A DNA stretch of 64,000 nucleotides from Scatophagus argus (Eukaryota > Chordata > Actinopteri > Scatophagidae). The notes below the pieces were generated by a model. That model saw nothing but the letters and a program-made list of their open reading frames with translations, was not told where the DNA came from and did not search any database. A program made the position numbers and the translations under genes. How positions within the stretch are numbered: position 1 is the first letter of the stretch; every line of letters starts with the position of its first letter. Below, in pieces: positions 32,948-45,022 of the stretch. The stretch lies in the NCBI RefSeq assembly GCF_020382885.2, contig NC_058494.1, positions 27,935,225 to 27,999,224 on the forward strand. The letters are read 5' to 3'.

Positions 32948-34027
32948 TGTAAAGGAACAAATATGCAGTTATTTACTCTGGATTTTTCTTTCTCTGAGCT
33001 ACTTTAAGCCGAAATGATTCATCAACCAATTGTTCAGTCAGTCATAATGATTGTTAGTTACAACATTACAATATTTATTCAGTTTTTTAAAAAAACCTTT
33101 TCAGTTGTTGTTGGGTTTTTTTTTTATTAAAACCAGCAACAACAACTAATTAAATGATGAATGGTAAGTAAGTGTTTAATATTCTTCTCTCAATCATTCA
33201 GTGATTTATTGACTCTTTTTTTTACTTGTAGTTAAAGTCTAATAATACAGTCTAAAGGTCTAGCACAAATATTTTTTCAATCAAGGTAGAGATAAAAAGG
33301 ATATTAAAGGTGCAATTGGTAAAATATGAGTATATATGAGTATCACTTTTTTCTTGATGGTGTTGTTCTTAGTTTAGCTCTTTTCATATAAAATGATAGT
33401 TTATAGGTGATGTTTACTACAGTAGTGGAGGAAATATGTAGATCCTTAAGTGAAAGTACCCATACCTGTTGTTACAAGTAAAAGGCCCACACTGAAAATG
33501 TTGCTTAAGTATAAACAAGTAAATATATTTGGGGTATTTAAAAACAATAAAAAGAAATTAATTAACTGACTGATTATGTATCCATTTTTCTATGTGAAAT
33601 GTTTGATTTCAGCTTATGCCATGTAATTACAGACACAAAACAAAACAGTGTATCAACACTCAAATTTGTGCCTGACAAAATGTATTGTTACTTTAATTCC
33701 TTCACAGCAAACAAACATCAGCACTTCACTTACTTTTACTTTGAAATGTCATCTCTTTTCCCATTCGGAAAACCTGAAGGTTGAAATTATTTTGAAAGTT
33801 CCGGAAGCTGTACTGTGTGTGCGGAAGCGGACTTGACGGTGCTGATGATGCTGAAGAGAGCATCCTCCGCTGCAGGTCTTGAGCCAGACAGGCCCCGTGT
33901 TTCGGTAGATGTGATGTTTGAAAGCGCAGTATTGTTAACTTTATCTCGTATGACGTCATCACCGTGAGCTCAGGCGGCTCCCGGGGATCTCGAGTTTCAG
34001 GCTGCCGCGCACGTCCTGAGCTCAGCG
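32948..34027. other. Gap between TRIM copy B and gtpbp2
   Basis: Holds the TRIM 3' UTR, a dispersed repeat copy at about 33415-33500 (AGTGGAGGAAATATGTAGATCC type, related to 39225-39400), and the CpG-bearing gtpbp2 promoter/5' UTR from about 33780. No gene was recognised. Confidence 0.5.
33900..34027 (+). promoter_or_regulatory. Candidate gtpbp2 promoter / 5' UTR
   Basis: CpG-containing sequence directly upstream of the start codon, including a TGACGTCA element (CRE-like) at about 33951-33958. No TATA box is seen. Binding is inferred. Confidence 0.35.
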
Positions 34028-37000
34028 ATGGTGGATTTGTCCGAGAGTGGCGCAGTGTCGCCCGGACACGGCAGACACGGACAGGGATCTGGCTCCGGGA
34101 ATAACGGGAAGAAAACATCGAAAAAGTCGCGAACGAGAAGAGGCAAACGCGGCCGGAGAAGAAGGAATAAAAAGAACAACAGGAACAGCAAAACGCCGCC
34201 ACCGTATTTTCCACCGGAGGTAGCTTCCGTGTATCCCGGGGATTAACGGGACATCCAGCCCGCTAAAGTAGCCAGCTAGCTAGTGGTACTGCAGCAAACC
34301 TGAGCCAGTTTCAGGCTAACTTCTGACGACATGTATCTCAGCACGTCAGTAAATATCTGTAGCATGCTGTGACAGTACTGTTGGTGTGAGATACCCCCAC
34401 CCGACACTGACTGCTGTCCGGAGGAAACGTCACACCAAACCGCACTTAAATATCTCACAATTTAACATTATTTGGACCAAATGGTGAAGGCACAAGTGGC
34501 ATAAAAGTTGATTACGTATCTTTTCTGAAATAAAACAGAAAAACTAACAATTCAGCTTATGCTTCAAGCATAAAAATGAGTGCTTGCGTTTCTATATTTA
34601 TCTTCCAAATCTCAGCACTGTTTAACACAAAAATCTACTGTGGACTTATTTGGTGGGAGAATCCTGGGGAAACAGCTGTGAAAAGATATTCAGGCAATGT
34701 GATTGTATGCCGAATAGAGACTTTCATCTTTTAGATATAGGAAAAGGTCAGAGTCGATCTTTATATGGTACTTGGAGCTTCTTTGGTCCAAATAAACGTT
34801 AAATTGGCAGAATAGTCAATGAAAATGGGCGCGCGGATGCACGTTGCCGCCCACGTAAGGGAACGTAAGGGAACGTAAGGGGTTGCGGTGCAGTCAGTTG
34901 AAAACATAATGTGTCAGCGCTCACCACCAGGCATCATCATCCTCATCCTCATCCTCATCTGTGAGACACACAAACAGGGACAGACAGCAGCGTCCACGTA
35001 CTGTAGCACATGGACTGTGTGGTGTGAGTCCGTCCATTTGGACACGAGTCTGTCTTTCAGTGTCCTCATCCGTCTTCTTTCTGTTTTCAGGCTGAAGAAG
35101 GAAACATTGAGTACAAGGTAACCAACTCAATAAATATTTATTGTTAGTTATTTTCTTCAGCTATTCAGGTCCAGGTTGTATTTAATGATTAATTATTGTA
35201 TAGAAATGATGTCGTTATATTAACCTAATTAGTAATTAGTTAATAATTGTTAGTCAGTATAAACACACATAACTTTGTCAACATTTTGCTGGTGAAGTGT
35301 GGAGGACTGAACCTGCCAATAACCAAACAAGTAAACAAATTACTCAATAAATACATTAACATACCTTCAATGCACCAACAATACCTAAAAAAATACTGGA
35401 ATTAATTAATTAATTTGTGAAATGTGACTTAATTTACATTTATGTATTAATTCACAAAGCCATTTGCTTTTATGCTGGCAGACAGGAAAAAGTACCTGCA
35501 ATATAATTTGTGAGTTATTTTTATGTTTGTGTGAATGTTAGTTTATTAGTTTCTTACATTTTTGGTGTCTTAGCGTTTTTGTTTATAGTAACAATTTTGA
35601 CACCAATATGTCAATAAAAATAGGATTTCTGAACATAAAACAGATAAAAACCAAATCCTTTTGCGATGGTGATGACAGCCTGCAGTCAAACATGTCAGCG
35701 TTAACATGAGTTCATCGGCGCCCCCTGGTGGACAAACTCACGCAGTCACAGCGTCTGAATGACCTTCAGCGTTTCTTTCACATTTCTTTGCTGTATTCAG
35801 ACAGTTTACTTCAGTACTAATACTGCACTGCGAGTAAAAGTTCAGCGTTGTTCGGCTGTAAGGTTCCCCACCAGCTGCCGTACGCTCGGAGAGAGATTTA
35901 TTTCAGTTTTAGTTCAACTGGCCACTAAAGTTGTGTACATAAAGCTGCAAGAATTTAGCGATTAATCAGTGAATTGGCTTACAGAAAGTAAACCAGCAGC
36001 CATTTTAACAGTCAGATGGTTTAGTAACGTTGCACTGTTGGAAAGTTAACAGACCTGTCTGTGTATTTATTTCTATTTCCTGGACAAAATGTTTGCAGAA
36101 GATGTTGAGCAAAGCGTTTCTTTGACTTGTGGTCTGTCTGGCTGTGAGCTCTGTGGACGTTTTCCTGTTCATCCGTCACGTTGCTGTCCCTGTGCTCGTG
36201 TCGTAGCTGAAGCTGGTTAATCCCACGCAGTATCGCTTCGAGCATCTGGCCACGCAGCTGAAGTGGCGTCTGCAGGAGGGCCGCGGCGAGGCCGTCTACC
36301 AGATCGGAGTGGAGGACAACGGCCTGCTGGTGGGCCTGACCGAGGCCGACATGAAGGCCTCGCTCAAGACCTTAAAGAGGATGGCAGAGAAGTAGGTCAC
36401 CTCCTCCGACAGGTGATGCTACACCTGGAAGACTGCTGAGGCAGCTGTCAGAGGAGCTGCTGAGCCGTTCTGAAACGTGCCAGTACAAATCATGAAATTT
36501 GTTGTCATGTGAAACATTTGTTCACATTAGGTGACATTCAGACTCACTGGCCGAAGCCGCTTCACTAAACGAACGTGAACGTAGTGATGGAGTTGACTGA
36601 GTGCAGCGCCGTGCTGTGAGCTGTTTCAGTTTGTTCAGGTTTTCCTTCTGTGTCTCATCAGGGTCGGCGCTGACATCACTCTCCTCCGAGAGAGGGAGGT
36701 GGACTACGACTCGGACAGAAGCACCCGCAAAATCGCAGAAGTCCTGGTTCGAAAGGTTCCTGATGATCAGCAGGTGAGATGCTGCTCATGCATCACACCT
36801 TGAGTTCGATCGTTCAGGTCTCAGTTGAACTTGTTGGGTTTTCCTCTTAATTTAGTTTCTTTTCACGTTGCAAAAAATGCAAACCGGAATGCGTCACCGA
36901 TGACAGTTAAGTCCACATCAGGCAGGTGGGAGTGCAGCAGCTGTCCTGATAAATCCTGAGCTCCGTCACTGCTGTCAAAAAATATTTATTTTATTTTAGA

Positions 37001-39804
37001 AGCTAAAAAACGTTTGATGGGTCCTGAACCAATGACCATCACTGGTCTCGGTTCATTGATGTGTCCGAGGGTTTTGTTAGCAAATGCTGTAGAAGGAAAC
37101 ATGAAAATCTCCTGAGCTTGTGTTGACCGCAGACGTCATTCCAGGCATTTTAACAAAAGCATTTAAGAAAACTTGTTGACTTTGAGCCGAGGAACCCTAA
37201 CTGGAAGTGCAAAAGTGCTGACTTCTTCCTGGGGTTTTCGACTCCTTCCTACAGCACTTCATGTGAAATGAGCTGGTTGAGGTCCGGTTCGGCTCAGATT
37301 TGAGTCCCCTTCCCCTAAAGGGTCACCATGAGTTGTTTGGGTCCAAACCCAAGTACGATTCCTTTGTTCAGATCTCAGGTTGTTCAGACATTAAAAAGGA
37401 TGACCACAAACTGAGCTCAGCTGCAGGCAGCAACAGGATCCTTTTTAAACAGACTTTTATCTGTTCGTTACCCTCCATCATGTTGTTTTGGACTGCGACA
37501 GTTCCTGGACCTGCGGGTGGCGGTTCTAGGGAACGTGGACTCGGGGAAGTCGACCTTGCTGGGCGTCCTGACGCAGGGCGAGCTGGACAACGGCCGAGGC
37601 CGAGCGCGGCTCAACCTCTTCAGACATCTGCACGAGATCCAGACGGGTCGCACGTCCAGCATCAGCTTCGAGATCCTGGGCTTCAACAGCAAAGGGGAGG
37701 TGAGCACCCCGAGAGAGCTGAGCCTCGCTTAGAAATACGGTCATTGTGTCACCACGCCGACTCGCAGGTGAATGACGTGACTTGGAGTCGCATGTTTTCG
37801 AGTTACATTGTAACATAAAGCGTTTATTATGCTAATTAAACATACAGTTTAATATAATGTAGAGATGCAGGATGGCATCAGCGTGTTGTCACCATCTGCC
37901 TTAAAATGAAACGTCGGCCCGGCGTGCACCTTTTTGCTAATACGAGAGGCTGATAGGCTGACGCCGTGATGACGACCACAGAAGCTGCTTTCTCCGCTTG
38001 TCTGCTTTCTGAATCCAACGCAGGTGGTGAACTACAGCGAGTCTCGCACAGCCGAGGAGATCTGTGAGAGCTCCTCCAAGATGATCACCTTCATCGACCT
38101 GGCCGGACACCACAAGTACCTGAAGACCACCATCTTCGGCCTCACCAGCTACTGCCCCGACTTCGCCATGCTGGTGGTGAGCGCCAACACGGGCATCGGT
38201 GAGCTGCAGCGTCACACTCGCTCCACACAGGAAGCCACAGCATCAGTTCAGTTCAGTTCAGATCGTTTATGTAGGATCAACTCACAACAAGTGCTGTCAC
38301 ATGACGCTTTGCCATCAGAGCAGAGACTCAAGAGACTCAACAAAACCGCCGTGAGCAGGCGCTTGGCGACAGTGGGGAGGAAAAACTGCCTCTCAGGACG
38401 CAGAAACCTGAGAGCAGACCCCGACTCGATGTGGGCGGCCATCAGACCATAAAAGTCAAAGTCCCTCATCACCCTGCTGAAACAGTCCTGTTAAAAGCTG
38501 CAGTTGACAGCTGTTTTTAATCTTCCACTCATTTATCGATTATTTGTTTGGGTCTAAAGCTGTGGAAGAAGACCCAACGGTTCATCAGAGCTAATTGACT
38601 TATTGTCATAATTGGTGGAATAAATTTTCTGTCAATCGACAAATCAGATTTTAAAGAAGTAAAAACAACACAGTGAAGTCACCACTAGAGGTCAGGAGTG
38701 AGCAGCGTTGGCCGTTCAGAGTCACAGCTGGTTTACTGTGCGACCTGTAGTGACCTCACACACACTTTGTTTACTGTAAACATTAAGTGAAACATTAAGC
38801 CTCCGCAGAACTACGCGGTCTCAGACTGCGCAGGACCACAATGCTGATTCAAGACAGAAAAGACAAACGGACAACAAACAACACGCAGTCAACCTGTAGG
38901 AGATAAAAGACTGAATGAGTGTTTCTCTCCTGAGACCTGCCTGGTGCCTTCTGGGTAACCAAGTCTTTTAATCGGTTGTGTTCCTGCGCTCCGTCCAGCT
39001 GGCACGACGCGGGAACACCTGGGCCTGGCCATGGCGCTCAAAGTTCCCATCTTCATCGTGGTCAGCAAAGTGGACCTGTGCTCCCGCGGCACCGTGGAGC
39101 GAACCGTCCGACAGCTGGAGCGAGTCCTGAAGCAGCCGGGCTGCAACAAGGTTCCCATGGTGGTGTCCACCCCCGACGACGCCGTGACCGCCGCTCAGCA
39201 GTTCGCTCAGTCTGCCTGGTGGGTAAAAATACGACTAATACTGCAACTAATACTACTGCTACTTTGAATACTTTGAGTACATTTTGCTGATGATGCTGCC
39301 TTACTTTTACTGAAGTAACATTTTCAGCACTGGACGTTTACTTGTAGCAAAGTATTTTTCCCATGTGGTGTTAGTACTTTTCCTGTAGTAAAGCATCTGA
39401 GCTCCTCCTGCGCTGCTGTTCACGTGATCTGAATGTGTCAGCTGTGACGGACGTGGAGGTCTTCAGTGGGACTGATGCTGACGCTTCAGTCAAATCTGCT
39501 GGTCCTGCTGAGAGGATCAGATGCTCCTTCAAACTGGATTCGACTCGTCGTTCTCTCCTCCCGCTGCTCCGTCTGTCCTCCTCCGTCTGTCCTCCTCCGT
39601 CTGTCCTCCTCCGTCTGTCCTCCTCCGGCCTGTTTTTGTTCACAGGTGATTGATCGTCTCCCTGAGGTGGAAAAGGGCTGTTCCGTGCATTTTCTTCTGC
39701 CCTTTGTGCTCCAACCGTCCACTTTTCTGAACTGTCAGACCTGAGCGAGAGAGTCCACAGTGGACAAAATATTAGAAACACCTGTCAGCATGATTAACGT
39801 TTCC

Positions 39805-39860
<56 letters not shown>

Positions 39861-41104
39861 CAGCATCACGCCCATCTTCACCCTGTCCAGTGTGTCTGGA
39901 GAGAGTCTGGACCTGCTGAAGGTTTTCCTGAACATCCTCCCTCCACTGAGCAACAGCAAGGAGCAGGAGGAGCTGATGCAGCAGCTCACCGAGTTCCAGG
40001 TACACACACACACGCACACACACGCACACAATGAAAACCTTCTCTCACTCATGGTGTGTGTGTGTGCGTGCGTGTGTGTGCGCGCAGGTGGATGAGATCT
40101 ACTCAGTTCCTGACGTGGGGACTGTGGTGGGAGGAACTCTGTACAGGTGAGATGATAGAGGGTTTGGGAAGTCTGAAAAGTTTAAAAGTAGTAGTATACG
40201 AGTACTGCGTGTACTGCAGTAGTGACGCTGGCTGTGTGTCTTTCAGCGGAGTGTGCAGGGAGGGCGAGAGGCTGGTGGTCGGGCCCACCGACGAGGGCCG
40301 CTTCCTGCGCCTGAAGGTGGGCAGCATCCAGAGGAACCGCTCGGCCTGCAGGGTCCTGAGGGCCGGACAGGCCGCCACGCTGGCTCTGGGGAACTTTGAC
40401 CGCTCGCTGCTGCGTAAGGTCAGAGGTCACATGACTTGAGGTTCTACCTCACCGATGGTGAAGGTCTCATGGCGGTAAAGTTAATCATCCAGCACTTCTG
40501 TTCTCAGGTGTGTAGTGACTTCGCAGGGCTGCTACTCTGACTTTAGACCGAGAGAGGAGATGAGAGCTTTAAAGGAACAGCCCCCCCCCACACACACACT
40601 CCTCATGAGCATGTCCTGACCGTGTCGTCTGATTGGCTGTTGCAGGGTATGGTGATGGTCAGCCCTAAGATGAACCCGACCATCTGCTGCCAGTTTGACG
40701 CGGCCATCGTGCTGCTCTTCCACGCTAAGACCTTCCGGCGGGGCTCACAGGTCACCGTGCACGTCGGCAACGTCAGACAGACGGCCACGGTGGAGTGCCT
40801 CCACGGGAAGGTCGGTCCGTACATCCTGGTCTGTAGATGGTGTTGAGCTTGTGAGCAGTGCGCCCTCTGGTGGCTGCCTGGTGTAACTGCGTCCGTGTCT
40901 CTGCTGCAGGACGAGCTGCGTACAGGCGAGCGAGCTGTGGTTCGCTTCCGCTTCATCAAGCACCCCGAGTACCTGCGACTGGGCGCCAAGCTGCTCTTCA
41001 GGGAGGGCGTCACCAAAGGCATCGGCCACGTCACCCGCCTGCTGCCGCCCTCCCAGAACCAAGACCAGAACCAGAACCACGACCAGAACGTGCAGGAGCA
41101 TTAA
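34028..41104 (+). CDS. gtpbp2: GTP-binding protein 2, ribosome-rescue GTPase
   Basis: Exons: 34028-34219, 35091-35117, 36207-36391, 36662-36773, 37502-37699, 38024-38198, 38999-39218, 39864-39999, 40088-40146, 40247-40418, 40646-40810, 40910-41104 (TAA). Phases agree, giving 611 residues. The N-terminus is basic ([19 protein letters not shown]). The GTPase shows G1 GNVDSGKST (about 182-190), G3 DLAGH (about 264) and G4 SKVD (about 319). EF-Tu-like domains II and III follow ([31 protein letters not shown]). Blocks such as [20 protein letters not shown] and [14 protein letters not shown] are those of GTPBP2 rather than GTPBP1. Known role: works with Pelota in rescuing stalled ribosomes; loss causes neurodegeneration in mice. 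Oddities: exons 8 and 9 have UG repeats in place of pyrimidine tracts, and the C-terminus has an NQ/DQN-rich tail before the stop. A poly(A) signal is at 42868-42873. Confidence 0.95.
35716..35733 (-). promoter_or_regulatory. CTCF-like motif in gtpbp2 intron 2
   Basis: GCGCCCCCTGGTGG is an exact reverse complement of CCACCAGGGGGCGC, the CTCF core. This is the best match in the window. Confidence 0.5.
38243..38420 (+). repeat. Dispersed teleost repeat copy in gtpbp2 intron 6
   Basis: Contains ACTCACAACAAGTGCTGTCA and GAGCAGGCGCTTGGCGACAG followed by GGGGAGGAAAAACTGCC, shared with the family at 6701-6785 and with the usual longer teleost consensus. Confidence 0.6.
39225..39400 (+). repeat. Dispersed teleost repeat (TACTTTTACTGAAGTAACATTTT family)
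   Basis: Spaced blocks such as TACTTTTACTGAAGTAAC and TACTTGTAGCAAAGTATTTT are the 3' half of a very common teleost repeat. It lies in gtpbp2 intron 7. Related stretches are at 33415-33500 and 41935-42065. Confidence 0.5.
39808..39863 (+). repeat. gtpbp2: GT(n)CG(n) repeat forming the gtpbp2 exon 8 acceptor
   Basis: A GT tract of about 46 bases, then GCGCGCG, then the CAG that ends the intron. There is no pyrimidine tract. In RNA it is a UG repeat, the known binding sequence of TDP-43, comparable to the UG tract at CFTR exon 9. Confidence 0.9.
40000..40087 (+). other. gtpbp2: gtpbp2 intron 8, 88 nt, AC repeat at donor and GU repeat at acceptor
   Basis: The intron starts GTACACACACACACGCACAC and ends in GTGTGTGCGCGCAG. 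The 5' third (AC/GC units) and the 3' third (GU/GC units) are complementary over about 30 bases, with a roughly 25-base loop. Folding would put donor and acceptor side by side. The 3' splice site has no pyrimidine tract. Confidence 0.85.
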
Positions 41105-41934
41105 AGACTTCGACCGGTCAGACGTCAGCTCTGATCGGGTTTACTCTCCCGCCACATGGCGGCACACTAACTCTCCCATCCCGGATCTATAGTTCTGACC
41201 TCATTCGCCCCTGCTGTGATGTCAGAGTCCATCATCATCAGCATCATCATCATCTTCCTCCCAGCAGACGTTCGTGTCTGGAGTTAAAGCTGGCTGACCT
41301 CAGTGGACTTAAGCCTGGACGGTTAATCTGATGTTGTGCCACAGTTTGCTTTAAGAGGCTCCGCTTCCTCGTGAGGAGGCAGCGGGATTGTCTTTGGGGG
41401 CGGGTTGGCTTTGAGGATTGTGGCCAACACAACACGGGTCCACACACGCACGGTGCGCACGGTGTGTGCGCAGTGCGGCGTTTGAAGAGGCCCGAGGTGG
41501 ATCTCATGGTGCTGGTTCTGCCTGTTTCTCTCACTGCGGGAGGACGGTGGCTGACCAGGGTCAGTTTTAGACAGACAGGAAGCTACAGGAGAACAAACCA
41601 GAGGGTGAAAGGGACGAAACGTGTTGGCTTCACTGGCCGGCTGATTTCTCGGAGAATCTGACGTCCCTGACAACGTAATGACGTTATGCTAATTTGTTAG
41701 CTCAGCTGAAGCTGGAAGTGAAAGTTTGAATTCTCACTCTGAGGTCAACTTTGGAGAAATTTGGTGTGAATTTGAGAACCAGTAGATAATTTAATCACAT
41801 TAGCTCGTGTGCTCAGTGGGTATTAATGACTGAGTTTTCAGTGCTGATTAGCCGATTAGGAAAAGATATTTGGAATTTGTACACATTCGCAGTAAAAATA
41901 AAAAAATCTTAGTGTGAGAATTTAGAAAGGCCAG

Positions 41935-42065
41935 TGATGAAGTGTAATGAAGTACATTTACTCAAGTACTGTGCTGAAGTACAGTTCTGAGGTATTTCGT
42001 ACTTCCACTCCACGACGTTTGGAGATAAATCTGCTGCTTTTTACTGCTCTGCATTTGTGAGAAAA
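41935..42065 (+). repeat. Dispersed teleost repeat (AAGTACATTTACTCAAGTACT family)
   Basis: Contains AAGTACATTTACTCAAGTAC, GTACTTCCACTCCACGACGT and CTGCTTTTTACTGCTC, the 5' half of a common teleost dispersed repeat. It lies in the gtpbp2 3' UTR. Confidence 0.55.
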
Positions 42066-43124
42066 CTGGAGTTAATGATTCACTCAGATTATTAATGCAA
42101 AAGATAAACAGTTATCTATCAGACGACTGCTGTTACTTTAAAACAAATTGATTTTACAGGCCGTCTTAACAATAAAACCAGCCAGGCCCTTTTGGTGATC
42201 AGAAAAATGTTTGGCTTTCTTAAATGGATGAGTTTTGCTGCGTGCTTCATTTCAGCTCACGTGTTTACAAACGAGCGCGTGGGATTCGTTAACCTGAGAG
42301 TTTTCTAAGGACGCCTCTCGACGCCTCCGGGCCTCCGTACGTACCGAAGGAGTTCAGACTGATGCGATCTGACTGGATCTTCATGCTTTTATTTTTACAC
42401 CACTCCCTGAAAACCAGCTGACTTCCTGTCGTTTATTCCAGCCCCTCGTGGGGTTAATCAGCCGTTGGACGATGACACTCGGCATTTCCAAATGACTTGC
42501 ATCTTGTTCTGTCCGTGTTTGCTGAAGACATTAAAGGTTTGTAGGTTTGATGTGTCAGGCAGCTCGCTGCAGCTAAACATAACCTGCATGCTCTTTGACT
42601 CTAAAACATGAAGTGTGTATCCAGTGCTGAGACGGATTTTAATGTCATTTTTTGGAGATTCTGTGCAATTTAAAACCTAAAAATATCGAATGTACTTTCC
42701 GTGGAGTTTGAATTTGCTTACTGTTTGAATGGAGTTACTGTTGAGTGTGCATGTGTGATGATGATGATGATGCCGGTGAGGAGATCTTCATCGGCTCATC
42801 GTGCAGAATGATGACGACATTAATGAGTGGATTTATCAGCTTGTTTTTCCTGACCGTCCTTCAAGCTAATAAATAAACAGTTACAGTGAAAAATGACTGA
42901 ACAGGACTGAAATCTGTTGCTCTGCAGAGTTTTTCTTTTGATTGTCTTCCACAAAGTCAGACAACAACATGGACGGAGTGTGTTTAGCTTAGCTTAGCAC
43001 AAAGACTGGAAGCAGGTGGAAACTGTTAGCCTAGCAGATACAAAAGGATACACCTGTGATGAAAAAAAAAAAAAAAATCAACTAAGCTGAGTAATCAAGT
43101 GTTTCCCCTGTATGCATCTAAAAT

Positions 43125-43770
43125 ACGACTGCTGCCAAAAGTGAAGCCAAAACATCTGATCGCCCCCTGGTGGCTGGCTGCAGTACAGCTCATAAGCTCC
43201 TCCCCCTCCGTGTTAGCAGATGGGACACGAGCCAAACTAAAAACTCAAAGTACACGTCAAATAAATTTTTCCCAAAGATGATTTCTGTCATTTTACTTTA
43301 GTTCTTATCATGCTGACGTTTGTTCAAGTGTTCATTTTTCTGATCAGTTTGGTTTTAATTGGTTATTAGATGCTATAAAAAGGGTCTGAAATGTCATGAT
43401 TGACAGCTGAGTGCTGCTCCTGATTGGCTCAGACAGGTGTATGGACGGGAACTCGATAATGCGGCTCCTCCTCCTGATTGCTACTGCACAGACTCTGGCT
43501 CCAAATGACATCACCAGAACAAGGTATCACCGGGGAATGTTGGGTTTTCTGTTTCACAAAATTTAATTAGTTTAATTAATTTAGAGTTTGGCTCAGACCT
43601 GCTCTAAAGTGTCATGAGATAACTTCTGTTGTGAATTGGTGCTACATACATAAACTGAATTGAACTGAAAGATGGCAGCGCTCGTATCAGGAATACTTTG
43701 GCTTCTCTTTAATATGGTGGGAGGAAGTGGAGACGTGTCGGCCATCTTTATGTGTCAGTGGATCAGTTCA
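43125..43770. repeat. Dispersed repeat carrying a CTCF-like core, itself interrupted by another repeat
   Basis: The segment 43138-43226 shares GAAGCCAAA, CCCCCTGGTGGCTGGCTGCA and GTACAGCTCATAA with 57681-57745 in a tp53bp2 intron. Further pieces of what looks like the same family follow (GACTCTGGCTCCAAATGACA at about 43493; GATGGCAGCGCTCG at about 43672; GTGTCGGCCATCTTTATGTG at about 43735). A copy of the CAGTTTAT-type repeat lies between them at 43590-43675 on the minus strand, suggesting a nested insertion. Confidence 0.6.
43161..43180 (-). promoter_or_regulatory. CTCF-like motif inside a dispersed repeat
   Basis: CGCCCCCTGGTGGCTGGCTG fits the reverse complement of the CTCF core. The same core is in the related repeat copy at 57701-57720. 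Confidence 0.4.
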
Positions 43771-45022
43771 CACACCTGTGAATAGGCTGAAGCGTATCAA
43801 CGACAAACGTTTACCTGATGATGTCAGCAGAGTTTAGCACAAACACTGGGCAGACGTCAACGATGAAGCAAGCAGTGCCGGCGGCCGTCCTGCGTCCTCA
43901 CGTAGGATTAACCAGGACCACCGTGACCTGCAAAAGCTGTCAGTCTCAGACACCTGATGTTAATGTTCCATATTGTGTGGACAAGATTCCCTAAAGAAAC
44001 GTCCGAAATGGACGTTCTCTTTAACGATGTGGTTCAGTTTGAGTACAACAATGGAAACCCAACGGCGACACTGAGAGTTTAAAAGACTGGCTGATCAAAA
44101 GAGGAAACAGAAGCGACGCCTGATCGCACTTCACCTCCGCGGCTACAACTTCATCCTCACCGCGACGCGAAATGAAAAATGACACAAATCTGCTTCTGAT
44201 TTTATTAACCTTTTAAAAATGACAAACTGCTGCAGCAGAACAAAAACTGTCGAATAAAACCTGAATAACAAAAGAAGAAACTTTTACATTCTGTCACAAC
44301 AAGAGCTTTTGCTGAACACACATTAACATCCTGTGGGAGTCCGAGGATCATCAGCGACATCAATGTCCAACTAACCTTAACAGACTGGACTCACTGAGGC
44401 CCCGAGCTGGATGTGATCAACTCTGCAACAAACCACAAAGACTGTCTGGCTACACTTTATTAAAAAATGAATAAAAAATGTTACCTGTTGACAGGTGACA
44501 CCTGTACTAAAAAAACAAAAGAAAAAAAAAGAATTTGGGATATTTGGGGCTTTGTACAAAACCAACACTTTGGTGCAGAACAATTACAGGCTGTTAGAAC
44601 TTTTAAGATTTAACAGCTTGTAAGATTTGCTTTAACTCCAATATTTCCTGCATTTGGCGAACGCTGTAAGAAACTCAAGGGACTCTAATCTTAAACAGCT
44701 CAACACAGAAGTCAAAGATGGTGGCCTCCTGTCACATTTGCTTTAGTTTTTAACTGTTTCCTTTGATAAAATAAAAGAAAAATTTTTAAAAGAATTACAA
44801 GATAACACGACTCATCGACTGTTCGTTTGTTACCACAGACGGACTCCTGTGTCTTCTTCTGTCTCTCCAGCAGTTCGCGGGGACATTCTTCATGCTGAGT
44901 TTGACAAACCAAACAGGTCCAACGCAGTTCAGAAAACAAACAGGGGTTTGCTGGTCTGCTCCTCCTCCTCCTCCTCCTCCTCCTCCTCCTCCTCCTCCAC
45001 ACTTCGACTCGTCAGCGGTCGG

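Larger units (their letters stand above)
41105..45022. other. Tail-to-tail gap between gtpbp2 and tp53bp2
   Basis: Mostly 3' UTR. The gtpbp2 poly(A) signal AATAAA is at 42868-42873 (+), giving a UTR of about 1.8 kb. The tp53bp2 signal reads AATAAA on the minus strand at 44201-44206, giving about 0.8 kb. Between them (42900-44190) lie dispersed repeats (43125-43770). A CTC run is at 44961-44998. No extra gene was found. Confidence 0.6.

Noticed and set aside
33726-34214. 162-codon minus-strand frame opposite gtpbp2 exon 1
   Set aside because: It is a shadow of the basic, GC-rich first exon of gtpbp2 and has no recognisable protein features.
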